Source: Flavobacterium fluvii (GTDB lineage Bacteria > Bacteroidota > Bacteroidia > Flavobacteriales > Flavobacteriaceae). Taken from it: DNA of 64,000 nt. The DNA lies in assembly GCF_900129545.1 (NCBI RefSeq), contig NZ_FQWB01000004.1:186001-250000 (forward strand), in the 5' to 3' direction. Shown here piece after piece: positions 17,082-28,200 of this stretch (position 1 is the stretch's first letter; every line of letters begins with the position of its first letter). The notes under the pieces were generated by a model, which was given only the letters and a program-made list of their open reading frames with translations, ran no database searches and was not told the origin of the DNA. A program made the translations under genes and the position numbers.

Positions 17082-18587
17082 TTATTTATAAAATGGATTT
17101 TGTACTAATGCTTTATTGGTAAAAAGTTCATTCGTGTTAATAGGCAAATAATGACTATTTGGATCTTTCAATTTTGCAATAATCGACTGTTGTTTGTCTA
17201 CCGGGGCTGTAGCTATGGCCAAATCAATCAACAATTGTTTACGTTCGTAATTATTGGCACGGGCAATACGCAATACATCATACCAACGTTTTCCTTCAAA
17301 AGCAAATTCTCGAGCACGTTCTGCCAAGATAAAATCGATGATACCATTTGTGTCTCCTTCACCAGGACTCATATCCGTTTCATCAAGAGCCCAACGTTTT
17401 AATCGAAGATCCGTAATAATGGTAATTGCATCTTTACCTTGTCCCAATCTTGCCAATGCTTCGGCTTGCATCAACAATACATCCGAATAACGATAAACAA
17501 ACCAGTGTGTATTTGAATCCTGCAACTGTTTTAATTCACCACCATCAAAGCGTGTAAACTTGATAATTTCACCCGTTGCCCCGAATAATGATGCATAATT
17601 TCCACGAACATCTCTTCTACCGATAGGATCGTTGACATCATATCCATAAACCTCATCCATCATTAGTGAATAAGCTTTAAATTGCGGTCTTTGAAAAAAG
17701 ATGCTATAAAATGGTCCTGTATTGGCTGAGGTATATTGAAATTCAAAGATGCCTTCAGACGAATTTCCATTGGAATAAATTGTATTAAACCAAGTAGCCG
17801 AATTATTGGATTCCACCAACTTGTATTTACCGGAATTAATCACCTTTTTTGTTGCATCAAGTGCTTCTTGATAACTTTCTGTCCACAAATACACATCTGC
17901 CTGCATTGTATTTATCGTATATTTCGTAATACGCCCTTTGTTCGAAGCATTGTTTCCATAATCTTCCACGGCATATTCTTCAGCCAATTTCAAATCTTTG
18001 ATGACCTGTGCAAAAACATCTGCTTGCTTTGAGACAGGTATTTGAAAATTATCCTTATCAGAAAGTGTGGCTGTCAATTTCAATGGCACATCTTTAAAGG
18101 TACGCGCCAAAGTAAAGTACATATATGCCCTGATGGCCAATGCCTCTGAAACAAAATGATTTAATTGGTCTTGAGTCAAGGTTGGGTCCTCATTTTTAAC
18201 CGCTGGTGCCAAATCAATTACCGTATTGCAATAATTGATGGTTCTATAAAAGATGGACCAGTCCGTCAAAGCATTGGATGGAAGAACATTGGTTTCTAGA
18301 ATATCTCTTTCATCTTCGGTGGCAAAAACCCCCTCGACAACCATGCCTCCCCTTAATTCACCATGCATGAACAAGTATTGGGTCATCGAGAAATCGTCCA
18401 CGCCAGGAGGCGAGTTCAACAATGAGGAATAAATCCCAATTACTGCTGCCTGAATATCCTCCTTGGTTTTCCAGAATTCATCACGCACAATCCCGTCTTG
18501 AGGACGTAAATCTAAATAATCGTCGCACGAACTTGCCGAAACGAAAAGTACAAAGATTGCTAATATTGTTTTTATTTTAGTTTGCAT
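17082..18587 (-). CDS. SusD/RagB-family surface lipoprotein (first pair)
   Basis: 501 residues. Lipobox ASSC with Cys21, then DDYLDLRPQDGI. The SusD-like N-terminal domain (DEFWKTKEDIQAAVIGIY) and the C-terminal RagB/SusD domain with RAREFAFEGKRWYDVLR are clear, and the ending NTNELFTNKALVQNPFYK is typical. This second signature is better conserved than in the other SusD of the operon, so the two pairs are not a recent duplication. It follows its SusC partner by 17 bases and precedes a FAS1 gene by 14. Confidence 0.94.
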   Translation of the reverse strand: MQTKIKTILAIFVLFVSASSCDDYLDLRPQDGIVRDEFWKTKEDIQAAVIGIYSSLLNSPPGVDDFSMTQYLFMHGELRGGMVVEGVFATEDERDILETNVLPSNALTDWSIFYRTINYCNTVIDLAPAVKNEDPTLTQDQLNHFVSEALAIRAYMYFTLARTFKDVPLKLTATLSDKDNFQIPVSKQADVFAQVIKDLKLAEEYAVEDYGNNASNKGRITKYTINTMQADVYLWTESYQEALDATKKVINSGKYKLVESNNSATWFNTIYSNGNSSEGIFEFQYTSANTGPFYSIFFQRPQFKAYSLMMDEVYGYDVNDPIGRRDVRGNYASLFGATGEIIKFTRFDGGELKQLQDSNTHWFVYRYSDVLLMQAEALARLGQGKDAITIITDLRLKRWALDETDMSPGEGDTNGIIDFILAERAREFAFEGKRWYDVLRIARANNYERKQLLIDLAIATAPVDKQQSIIAKLKDPNSHYLPINTNELFTNKALVQNPFYK

Positions 18588-18604
18588 AATCTAATATTTT
18601 ATTT

Positions 18605-21600
18605 TTAAAAACGAGTTGAAACACCAAATGTAAAACGTTGTGTAGGTGGCGTGGAAGCATTGTCGATAGCCATACCGAATGGTCCTGACCCCATACCCAC
18701 CTCAGGATCTTGTCCACGATAATTTGTCCAAGTGTACAAGTTGTCACCCGTTACATAAAAACCTAAATCATCCACATTCAATTTCTTCAACATATTCTTT
18801 CCTACATTATAACGAAAGGTAACCGAACGAAGACGCAAGAAAGAAGCATCCTCCACATAACGGTCAGAACCCAACCAGTTATATCCTGCACCAAAAACCG
18901 CTCTAGGCATATCAGTAACATCACCCGGATTACGCCATCTAGACAAAACCGCCGTACTTTGATTGCTGTATCCACTCATATTGGTCGTTTTCATGTCTGT
19001 TCCGTTAACAATGTCATAATTCATGCGGTAGTTAAAGAAAAGCAATAATCTAAACTGATTGTTAAAGGTTATGTTCGGACCAAATCCCCCGGTAATTTTA
19101 GGGTTACTGTTTCCTAAATACACCACGTCACGGCTGTCTATATTACCATCTTTATTGATGTCCTCATAAATGGCATCTCCAGGTTGGAATACATAATCCG
19201 TATTAGGATAATTAAAACGCATCAAGACTTCTTGACCATTAGGTCCCAGAATGACATTTCCGTTGGCATCTTTGGCCTTTGTTGCTTCAAGATCTGTATA
19301 AACCCCCTTGAATTTATAACCATAAAATGAACCAAAAGGATTATCCACTTGAAGGAAACGTTTGAATTCTCCGTTTTTATCGGTGTTCCCACTTTCAGAT
19401 GGGTAAAATTCCGATATTTCCGTAATCATGTTCTCATTGCTGGCAATGTTGAAATTGAAATCCACTTTCCATTTACCCGATTTGTAAGGGGTGGTATTAA
19501 GACCAATCTCCCATCCTTGGTTTTTCATGGTTCCCGCATTTTGATCGGAAATAGTATTGTACCCTGAAAGTGAACTTACCTCAATATTTGGGTAAAGCAG
19601 ATCTTCGGTAATATTTTGATATAAATCGACATCCAAGGACACGCGTTTTTTAAACAATTGCAAGTTAAACCCAATGTTTTTACCCGTTAATGTCTCCCAA
19701 CGCAAATTGGTCAACTCCATATTTACAGGAATAACTCCATTCATGTCCAAGTACGAAGTTTCATAATTATCATACACGTTAAAATAACGATAATCATAAC
19801 GAGGCGCTCTACCTGATTTACCATAACTAATTCTAAAACTCAAATCATCCACATAATCCAAGTTCTTCATGAATGACTCCCCTGAAACTCTCCAACGGGC
19901 AGACACGGAAGGAAATAAACCATATCTGTTTTCAGGACCAAATTTTGAATTACCATCTGCACGCAAACCAACATTCACGATATAACGATCCAACAAACCG
20001 TATTGGGCACTCAATAACGAACCTACACTTCTGGACTGACTGCTATTGGTATACAATTGCAATTCCGAGTTTTGTGTTCTCGATGGATTCGATGGATCCG
20101 TTAATATGGATGAAGCCGTATTTGATGTTAATGCCCTGTGCGAGGCATAACGGGAGTCATTTGTTTGCAACGACAAGATAGTCATTAAGCTATGTTTTTC
20201 ACCTAACTGCGGCGTATAAACAATATTTGTCTTTGTAATGATACTGGAAGAATCACCATCAGAATCAGAAGCCCTGTTCACCACTGTTTCCGTAAAAGGA
20301 CGTCCGGTGGCATTTTGTGGCAAGAAGTCTTTCGTCTTGGTACTGTTGTAATCAAATTGCAAATCAAAGGTAGACATTAATGTCCTTGGAATGATATCCA
20401 CATTCACGTTAAAGTGTGGAACAATACGTTGCGTTATTTGATCATTAATTGCATACTCCGCCAAGGCAACCGGATTATACGTGCCTGGATAAGTACCCTG
20501 AACGTTTGATGGTGGAGAGAAATAATTTGGAGTAAGTTCTCCCATTTCATTATACTCATAAATGCTCATGTTCGGCATTTTCACATAAGCAACACCTCTT
20601 AATTTGTCTTGGTTATCTTTAGTATTCACATAATTACGTTTGGTGTAGGAGTGTGAGTAGGACAAATCCGTTTTAAATTTAATACGACTGGAAACCCTGT
20701 AATCCAAGTTCAATCTGGTACTGATCCTTTCCAACCCAGTCCCAATTGTTACCCCTCTGGAATTAAAATAGCTCACGGAAGTATAGTAACTTGCTTTTTC
20801 CCCTCCTCCTGACAGAGCAAGGTTGTGTTCATTCGTCAAACCGGTTTGACTGATGGCATCAATCCAATCGGTGTTTTGACTATAGTTTTTATAAAAATAA
20901 ACATCTTGAGGATCGTACTGAAATTCTTTTACATTCAAAGTATTCAAAGGCACCCCATTTCTGTTCATGAATTCTTCAGGAATCAATTGTGAATATTGAT
21001 CTCCATTCAACATTGGAATAGTAGGAGGCAACTTGGCATAACTCCCTTTATAAGTATAGGTGATTTTTGGAGCACTTACTCCTCCACGTTTAGTGGTAAT
21101 CAATATAACCCCACTGGCCGCTTTAGATCCCCATACCGCTGTTGCGGCTGCATCTTTCAAAATAGTAATCGTTTCAATGTCGGTAGGTGCAATATTCAAT
21201 AATGCGGCATACCCTTGATCATCAGCACTACCAAAGTTGAAATCTTCCGGAATTGTGGTTTCGTATGGCATACCATCTACCACTACCAAGGGTTCAGAAG
21301 AACCAGAAATGGAAGAAGTACCACGAATACGGATTTGCATTCCAGCACCTGGATCTCCACTTGTGGCCGTAATGTCAACCCCTGCCATACGTCCTTGCAA
21401 AGCCTCATCAATAGATGCCGCTTGGGTATAGGCCAAATCTGCAGCATTAATGGTAACCGAACTGGTCGTTCTATCACGATCGGCAATATTCATCAAACCT
21501 GAATTGCCCTTTTTTTCAGACGTAATAACAATCTCCTTCAATGACTCCGTACTGGAAACCAATTTTATTTTAATAGTCTCACGACCATTGATCGGCACCG

Positions 21601-21880
21601 TTTGGGATTTATATCCAATGGTTGAAATAAACAACTTGTTGTTGGGATTTTTAACACGTATCGCAAAATTCCCGTCGATATCCGTAATCACCCCTGTTAC
21701 GGTACGACCCTCCACGTCTTGTTCTACAACAGTAGCACCTGGTATAGATAAATTATCGCCTGAATCGACTATCTGGCCGCGTACCAATAACGCTTTGCTT
21801 TGAGCCAAAGCAGGTAACGTTGCCAATAAAACAAAGGCAATTGTAAAACTGTAAAATATATTTTTAATTAGTTGTCTCAT
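18605..21880 (-). CDS. SusC/RagA-family TonB-dependent transporter (first pair)
   Basis: 1091 residues. The signal peptide ends ALAQ (residue 27). A canonical carboxypeptidase-D-like domain (VRGQIVDSGDNLSIPGATV, TDIDGNFAI) precedes the plug, which holds LQGRMAGVDI, IRIRGTSS, PLVVVDGMPYE and TITILKDAAATAVWGSKAASG. The barrel ends TFGVSTRF with the final aromatic expected for BAM-dependent insertion. Transports an unknown ligand together with the SusD encoded 17 bases downstream. It starts 14 bases after the large FAS1 lipoprotein gene, which heads the operon. Confidence 0.95.
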   Translation of the reverse strand: MRQLIKNIFYSFTIAFVLLATLPALAQSKALLVRGQIVDSGDNLSIPGATVVEQDVEGRTVTGVITDIDGNFAIRVKNPNNKLFISTIGYKSQTVPINGRETIKIKLVSSTESLKEIVITSEKKGNSGLMNIADRDRTTSSVTINAADLAYTQAASIDEALQGRMAGVDITATSGDPGAGMQIRIRGTSSISGSSEPLVVVDGMPYETTIPEDFNFGSADDQGYAALLNIAPTDIETITILKDAAATAVWGSKAASGVILITTKRGGVSAPKITYTYKGSYAKLPPTIPMLNGDQYSQLIPEEFMNRNGVPLNTLNVKEFQYDPQDVYFYKNYSQNTDWIDAISQTGLTNEHNLALSGGGEKASYYTSVSYFNSRGVTIGTGLERISTRLNLDYRVSSRIKFKTDLSYSHSYTKRNYVNTKDNQDKLRGVAYVKMPNMSIYEYNEMGELTPNYFSPPSNVQGTYPGTYNPVALAEYAINDQITQRIVPHFNVNVDIIPRTLMSTFDLQFDYNSTKTKDFLPQNATGRPFTETVVNRASDSDGDSSSIITKTNIVYTPQLGEKHSLMTILSLQTNDSRYASHRALTSNTASSILTDPSNPSRTQNSELQLYTNSSQSRSVGSLLSAQYGLLDRYIVNVGLRADGNSKFGPENRYGLFPSVSARWRVSGESFMKNLDYVDDLSFRISYGKSGRAPRYDYRYFNVYDNYETSYLDMNGVIPVNMELTNLRWETLTGKNIGFNLQLFKKRVSLDVDLYQNITEDLLYPNIEVSSLSGYNTISDQNAGTMKNQGWEIGLNTTPYKSGKWKVDFNFNIASNENMITEISEFYPSESGNTDKNGEFKRFLQVDNPFGSFYGYKFKGVYTDLEATKAKDANGNVILGPNGQEVLMRFNYPNTDYVFQPGDAIYEDINKDGNIDSRDVVYLGNSNPKITGGFGPNITFNNQFRLLLFFNYRMNYDIVNGTDMKTTNMSGYSNQSTAVLSRWRNPGDVTDMPRAVFGAGYNWLGSDRYVEDASFLRLRSVTFRYNVGKNMLKKLNVDDLGFYVTGDNLYTWTNYRGQDPEVGMGSGPFGMAIDNASTPPTQRFTFGVSTRF

Positions 21881-21894
21881 TTTATTCGGTAAAT

Positions 21895-24117
21895 TTAAGG
21901 TAATAGGTAATTGTCCACTAAATGAATTAAGGACCTGTCTGCCAAATTGTTGCTACTAGCCAGAATAAACTTGGCAGCTGCATTGTTTCCTGAATTGTCT
22001 TTAAATGACAAGGTTCCAGCAGCACTTGTTACTTCAACATAGGTTTTGTCTCCTTTTGTATCCTTTCTCAAAGTTTCTTGTTGCCCTGTTATAAACCCAT
22101 CATTTGAAACCGTTTTATTATTTATGATATGATAGCGAATAAAATCGGCAACTAAATCTTTTTCTCCTTGCGTCTGACTTGCTGCAAGAGGTGATGCCGG
22201 AAGTACTTTAGCCGCAACCGCTCTTGCAATTGCCGCTTTATTAGGCACTATGAAAGTATAAGAGCTTCCCAAAGCCACACCTTCAATTTTTCCCGTGCTT
22301 GCGGTGTAAATAGTGGAGTTTTTCAAATATTGAAAAAAAGCATCAAACTCCGTATTAGTTGCCGCTAAACGCTCAATTGCCTTTCCTTGTAATTCAAGAG
22401 AAAATTCCGGGAACCTGTCAACATAATACGCTATCCCGTTTTGTTGCACTTCTTTACCTATCACGTTAACAGCAGGTGCACCACCCGATGCAATAGGCAC
22501 AAAATTTCCTGCTGCATAAATCTTGTTGTTGCTCCATTTTATGTATTCCCCAGGAAGTTCTTCATCCCCGGTACGAATAATTCCAGAAGTAGTTGCAATA
22601 TTATCCAACTCCCCTTTTGGAGTTTGCACAATGCAATTGTAAAAAAGTCTCAACAATTGATTTTTTACTCCTGTACCTTGTGTGGCAGTTCCATTTGCAG
22701 GATTAACCCATCTCCATTCTCCCCTTATACTGTCAAAACTATAACCAAGACTTCTCAATATATCATCAGACGGCAAAAAGATGGTGTACTTTTTATTGAT
22801 GTTACTAATCATTTCTTTGTAACCAGAACCTTCATTAAATATCTTGGTTGCATAAGTATATTTAGGATCCAAATAAGCCGAAGTGTACACACTGTAAAAT
22901 AAATTTGATTTTTGAACTTTGTTGGCGCCATAAAAGAATCCGTTGCTCAAAACTTTTTTATCCGTAATGTCAGTGTTAAAATCAAATTTCAACTCCTCTC
23001 CCAAAGCATTAACATAATCATCTTTCAAGGTTGGCCAAACTGCAGATTGTACCATATGGGCATTAACCAAATCTTGAAAAACATATATAGGCAGTTTTTC
23101 AACAGCAGAGTAGTTCTTAAGCAACACTGTATTTACAAAAGTCTGAAATGCCGCATTTTCAGGAACAATCATGGTATAGGCATCCGCTTGACCATCATTA
23201 TCCTCCGCTTTCATGTAATTTTCATTATTAGGCGCAAATTTCAAAGTAGGATCATACATTTTAACAAAAACATCATCCGTTTTCTTGGTATAATTACGAT
23301 AAGCCGTGGTAGCCTGCTGATTAAAATCATAACGAACCAAATTCTTTTCAATAACATCACGAAAGAGACTGTAATTAGGGTTTTGTTCTAGATACTGGTC
23401 TATATTCAAAGGAGGAAGATTTACTTTATCCAACTCATGAATTACCCCATTTTCAGCAATGATATCCGCCTCGGTTACTTTTGAATCCAAAACATTGAAT
23501 CCTGTATATTCTGCAGTAGGATAGAAATAGTTGAAATCACCAGCACTTAAGCGTTTTGACGCAAAATATTCATTCGTGAAATAAGTGACATACTTATTAT
23601 TGTTGTCTCCAGCAACATATAGGGCAGAGCCATTGCGGTTCGTACCTACAATTACTTTCGGCTGGCCATTTACAATTTTAGATTGAAACCCGTCATAAAA
23701 TGCAGTTCTTCTTCTATAAGCATTATCTACTACCCATCCTTTACTGGATTGATAATCCGATAACTTCTCTTCTCTAAAAGCATTATATATAAGAGCGAAT
23801 TTCACAATTTTGGCAGCAGTGATTGAATCAACTTTACTCACGTCCGAGAAACCTTTTTCTTGAAAAAACTTTGTGAAGGCTTCATCATTGGGAGCCATCA
23901 TGGTCCAATATCCTGCTTTACTCAAGATATCTTTGTAACCTGCTTTTTGTATTAAAGCCGTCAGGCTTTTGAAATTACCGCGCGCCTCCAACTGTTGGTA
24001 AATTGGATCTTCAAGACCTGCAGGACGTTCATAGTACGGATCCAGCTCTTGACTACAACTGGCAAAGAGAGCCAGTAGTGGAAGGACAAACAAATAATAG
24101 TGAATTTTTTTCTTCAT
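21895..24117 (-). CDS. Multi-FAS1 lipoprotein, 740 residues, first gene of the operon
   Basis: Lipoprotein signal ends FASC (Cys21). Four FAS1-like units can be recognised by their H1-type motifs: WTMMAPNDEAF, YTMIVPENAAF, YTIFLPSDDIL and YTFIVPNKAAI, with H2-type NGVIHELDKV after the first and LIHLVDNYLLP at the very C-terminus. FAS1 domains are extracellular adhesion/binding modules. Being first in a SusCD operon and lipidated suggests a surface-exposed partner of the transporter. It is larger than typical bacterial FAS1 proteins. No enzymatic motif seen. Confidence 0.85.
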   Translation of the reverse strand: MKKKIHYYLFVLPLLALFASCSQELDPYYERPAGLEDPIYQQLEARGNFKSLTALIQKAGYKDILSKAGYWTMMAPNDEAFTKFFQEKGFSDVSKVDSITAAKIVKFALIYNAFREEKLSDYQSSKGWVVDNAYRRRTAFYDGFQSKIVNGQPKVIVGTNRNGSALYVAGDNNNKYVTYFTNEYFASKRLSAGDFNYFYPTAEYTGFNVLDSKVTEADIIAENGVIHELDKVNLPPLNIDQYLEQNPNYSLFRDVIEKNLVRYDFNQQATTAYRNYTKKTDDVFVKMYDPTLKFAPNNENYMKAEDNDGQADAYTMIVPENAAFQTFVNTVLLKNYSAVEKLPIYVFQDLVNAHMVQSAVWPTLKDDYVNALGEELKFDFNTDITDKKVLSNGFFYGANKVQKSNLFYSVYTSAYLDPKYTYATKIFNEGSGYKEMISNINKKYTIFLPSDDILRSLGYSFDSIRGEWRWVNPANGTATQGTGVKNQLLRLFYNCIVQTPKGELDNIATTSGIIRTGDEELPGEYIKWSNNKIYAAGNFVPIASGGAPAVNVIGKEVQQNGIAYYVDRFPEFSLELQGKAIERLAATNTEFDAFFQYLKNSTIYTASTGKIEGVALGSSYTFIVPNKAAIARAVAAKVLPASPLAASQTQGEKDLVADFIRYHIINNKTVSNDGFITGQQETLRKDTKGDKTYVEVTSAAGTLSFKDNSGNNAAAKFILASSNNLADRSLIHLVDNYLLP

Positions 24118-24189
24118 TTGGTATTAACTTATAATGGTGAACAAATATTTATACTTTCTTTAACTTTTATTTACAATCTATTAACTTTC

Positions 24190-24197
24190 CAAATTTA
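24190..24197 (-). promoter_or_regulatory. Candidate -7 box (TAAATTTG) of the FAS1/SusCD operon
   Basis: On the minus strand TAAATTTG matches TAnnTTTG, 73 bases upstream of the first start codon. The normal -33 position lacks TTTG; a direct repeat of CTATCCTG (24217-24224 and 24227-24234) occupies it instead. Confidence 0.4.
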
Positions 24198-24216
24198 TGT
24201 GTTCAAACAGGTACCT

Positions 24217-24234
24217 CTATCCTGTCCTATCCTG
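24217..24234. repeat. Direct repeat CTATCCTG x2, 10-base period
   Basis: CTATCCTG at 24217-24224 and again at 24227-24234, one helical turn apart, covering the place where the -33 element of the operon would be. Possible activator site. Confidence 0.6.
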
Positions 24235-25079
24235 CTTTTTTTTATTTTTTACATTATTAAAAATAAATAACGCTTTAATTATTAATTCCACACAAAACCA
24301 ACCTTTATCTCAACAATACCATCAACCCCTTTGTTAACAGGGCTCTATTCTTATTATATTGAAAATCAAAGTGCACAAATCACACTTTAAAAACAATTTA
24401 ACATTTATTTAGTAATTAAGAAGAAAAAAGTGTCAACCACCATCAAATGGAAATTCCATTAAACAAAAACCGAGAGCGTATTCTTAAACCCCTTAAACTT
24501 TGAATTGCCAACCAATTAAAAAATACCTGTCTTTGAATGAATGACCAATATATTCTCTTATCCCAACATATTCCATTGCTGGGCAAGGGAGGAGTGAATA
24601 AATATCATAGACAACAAGGAGAAACCCAAAAAGCTTATTCCATAAAAAAATGAATATTAATTTACACATTCCAAAAATATTTACTTAATATTTTAGCACT
24701 ATTCCGCTTCTTCCTATTCTTTTTTCTGCTTAATCGTTAAAGCAAAAAAAACAAACAAAATAAACAGCATCATTATGGTTGTTTTCGATTTTCGACCATT
24801 ACATTATGTAGTCTACTAAACATATATAAACTCAGGTTATTAAAATCCGCGATAAAACAACTTATGCATTTACCTTGTAATTTCATCGCATTTGTTTTCC
24901 TAAAAACAAAAGAGCTACTTCCATTTTAACACAAAAAAACCTGTTTTTTTTTTCAACCAAGCTTTACCAGACTCAATTATCTTTAATTAAACCATAAAAA
25001 ATAACTTACAAAAATATTTTAATTTGTGTATTTTATCGCTTTTTTATGCATTTAAACGATATATTGACAAAAAAAATAG

Positions 25080-25087
25080 TATGTTTG
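25080..25087 (+). promoter_or_regulatory. -7 box (TATGTTTG) of the first giant surface-protein gene
   Basis: Exact TAnnTTTG match, 126 bases before the ATG at 25214. A TTG 13 bases upstream is too close to be a standard -33 element. Confidence 0.4.
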
Positions 25088-25213
25088 AAGTCTAAATAAG
25101 TTTTTTAAACCAAAATTCAGATTTAGCATAAATACAAGATATTGAATCACTTAAAAAGTTGGGCATTACTTTACGACAAAGAAATATTCATCGATTTTTT
25201 ATCCGAAAAACCT

Positions 25214-28200
25214 ATGAGGAAAACTACTTTTTTAAAAAAAATATTTATACTAATCCCCTTCTTGCTTTGCAGCTTTTTGGGGGTGGCTCAAACACAAGCC
25301 CCTACTTCTCCACAAGTTAACTTTTTGCAAAGAACTGCCTCTGCCACGCCTACCCAAAAAGTATATAACGTCAAGGGTGATTTTACTATGTTGGGCAACA
25401 CAAACTTGACTCTTGTTACCCCATCTAACACCAACAATAACGAAGGAAATGCGATGAAATACGTCGATATTGATGGCGATCCCACTACTTTGAATTCTTC
25501 CATGGCTACTCTTGAACTTTCCAATGGAGGCGAAAATAGCGCCAACCCAAATTGCTCTACCGTTCTTTTTGCAGGTTTATATTGGACCGGAAAATCAGAC
25601 GATAACAATGAAACATTTTCCTTTGGCACAAATATTTCAAATAATTCCACGGTTGCTAACACAAACTACACAATGACCGTATCAAGAGGAGGAACTGGTG
25701 GTCCACCCAGTAATTATTATCCGATTTACACTTTCACTGGTAATAGTCATACTTACGCTTTTAGTTTTACCAATAATAATTCAGGTTCTTCAATTGTTAC
25801 ACTTAGCATTGATAATGGCGCATCATCCAACATTCCCGTTACATACAATTCCGGAATAGCAACATTTACTACGCCTTATACATCAAATGTTACTTACGGT
25901 GCACAATTTACCATTAATAGTTTGACAAGGGACACCCAAAAAAACAAAACTGAACCTGAATATCAATCTAGTAGTTCTGCGAACGTTTCTAACCCTCTTA
26001 CAAAAAACTACAACAAAAAAGTAGTCTCTTTAAAAGGTCCCGGTGATTCAAATTATACCACCATAACAGGAAATTCACAAATTCGTTTCCCAGGAGCTTC
26101 CGACAGTGGGATTTTCATTGGTTACCAAGAAATAACCAATTATGTGAAAGCACACGGACCAGGAGCTTATACCGTTGCCGACATCGCCCTGAAAGAAGGA
26201 ACAAATTCTAGTCCCGGTTTTTCGGGAGGTTGGTCAATGGTCGTTATATATGAAAACCCTATAATGAAAAGTCGAGCCGTAACCCTTTTTGACGGCTATG
26301 CTTATGTAAACGGACAGCTTGCCGCAGCCGCTCCTTATACTGCTCAGGGAGAATATGGAACAATTCCCATTTCAGGATTCACGACAGTTGGTTCAGGACC
26401 AGTAAACATGAAACTGGGTGTCATGGCAGCCGAAGGTGATGTTGCCACCAACTCGGGAAGTGATTATCTGGCAGTACAAAAATTAAATGCAGATCCAGCA
26501 GTCTACAACACCACCAACTATTTAACATTAAACCATGCGGGCAATACAACCACAAACTTTTTTAATTCCTCCATATACCCAATTCCGACAGGCGGCACTA
26601 CAAATAGTAATCCCAATTTAGTAAATAATACGGGAGTTGACTTTAGCATGTTTACCATTCCGAATGTTGGAAATGCAGTCATAGGCAACAACCAGACCTC
26701 TACTACTTTCAGGTTTGGATCCACATACGAAGTATATACTATTTTCGGATTTGCAATGTCCGTAGATGCTTATATTCCGGAACCCAAGGGATTAACCAGC
26801 GTAACATCCATCAATAACGTTCCAAACCCTCCAGTTTTAAGTGCATTGCCGGGGCAATCCATTAATTATTCTCTCAGCATTACCAATGAAGGTACTGAAG
26901 CCACGAATAATACAATAGTTGCAATTCCAATTCCCACAACCGCAATTTTTAATACCGGAGCAACAATTACTTACCATACCTACAACGGTTTTACCACGTC
27001 TAATGTTCCCTATTTTGATTCAGCAACAAATAAAATCATCTGGAATTTAGGTACATTACCCATAACCGCTAACCATCCTGAATATATCTATGCCGATTTA
27101 AGTTTTACCCTCAATGTCACAACAGATTGCGCCATTATATTAAGTGCCGGTTGCAGCCCCGAGGTTTCTCTGGAAACAGGCACCATAACAGGTACGGGAG
27201 CCACCTCAGGATCTTCATTTACGAAATATTTTTTTCAAGGCTATGACACGAGTACTTGTCATTTGCCCATAAGTGGCTCGATAAAAGTAGCCATAGACGC
27301 AAGCTCTTGCTTGTCCAGTATGGCTGGTCCTGATCAATTGGCTTCTTGTGGCGGGGAATATGCTACATTAGGAGCATCAACAGCAAAAGCAGGATCATGG
27401 TCTATTGTTAGCAGTCCTGCTGGTGGTGGAGAAATTTTTTCTGACATCACAAGTCCAACCTCATCATTTTACAGCCCTAATCTTGGAGCATACACTTTAA
27501 GATGGACTACAACTTGCAACACCACAGATGATGTCGTGGTTACTTTTTTGCTTTGCAATGTCGTCAATTTTGACGGAGTCGATGACAACATCAATTTTAA
27601 AAACAACCATAATTTAAACAGCGGTAATTTTAGTTTGGAAATATGGGTAAAATCAAATGCAACCAACGCCAACACTCAAACCATAATTTCAAAACACCTT
27701 AGTCCAACTGCAATTGACGGCTATGATTTAAGATTGGTAAACAACCTCATCTCATTCAATTGGAATAATAATTCCATTATCGCCACACATGCAATTGACA
27801 CAAACCGATGGTATCATGTTGCGGTCACTTTCGACGGAACCAACTATAAATTGTACATTGACGGAATATTGGAAAAAACTGCTGCAGGCGTAAATCCCAC
27901 ATTGAACAGTGTTGATTCTATTTTGGGTGCGATGAGTCAAAACACCAACACACCCTACAATTATTACTATGGTTATGCAGATGAATTCCGTGTGTGGAAT
28001 GTTTCGTTGACAGTTGATCAAATTCGTCAAATGATGAATCAGGAAATCATAAATGATGGCAGTAACAATGTAAAAGGCGCAATAATACCTAAAAACATCA
28101 GCGGATTAAGTTGGACTAATTTGACTGGTTATTATCAAATGAATCGAGCAAGCGATATCAGCAATGGTTATTTAGTGGATAAATCCGGTAACACCATAAA

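Larger units (their letters stand above)
24118..25213. other. 1.1-kb AT-rich divergent intergenic region
   Basis: No gene seen between the FAS1 operon and the first giant T9SS gene. It holds the operon -7 box and direct repeat, a 15-base palindrome AATGGAA-A-TTCCATT at 24446-24460, and the -7 box TATGTTTG at 25080-25087. The rest is A/T-rich DNA without convincing frames. A small RNA cannot be excluded. Confidence 0.6.
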
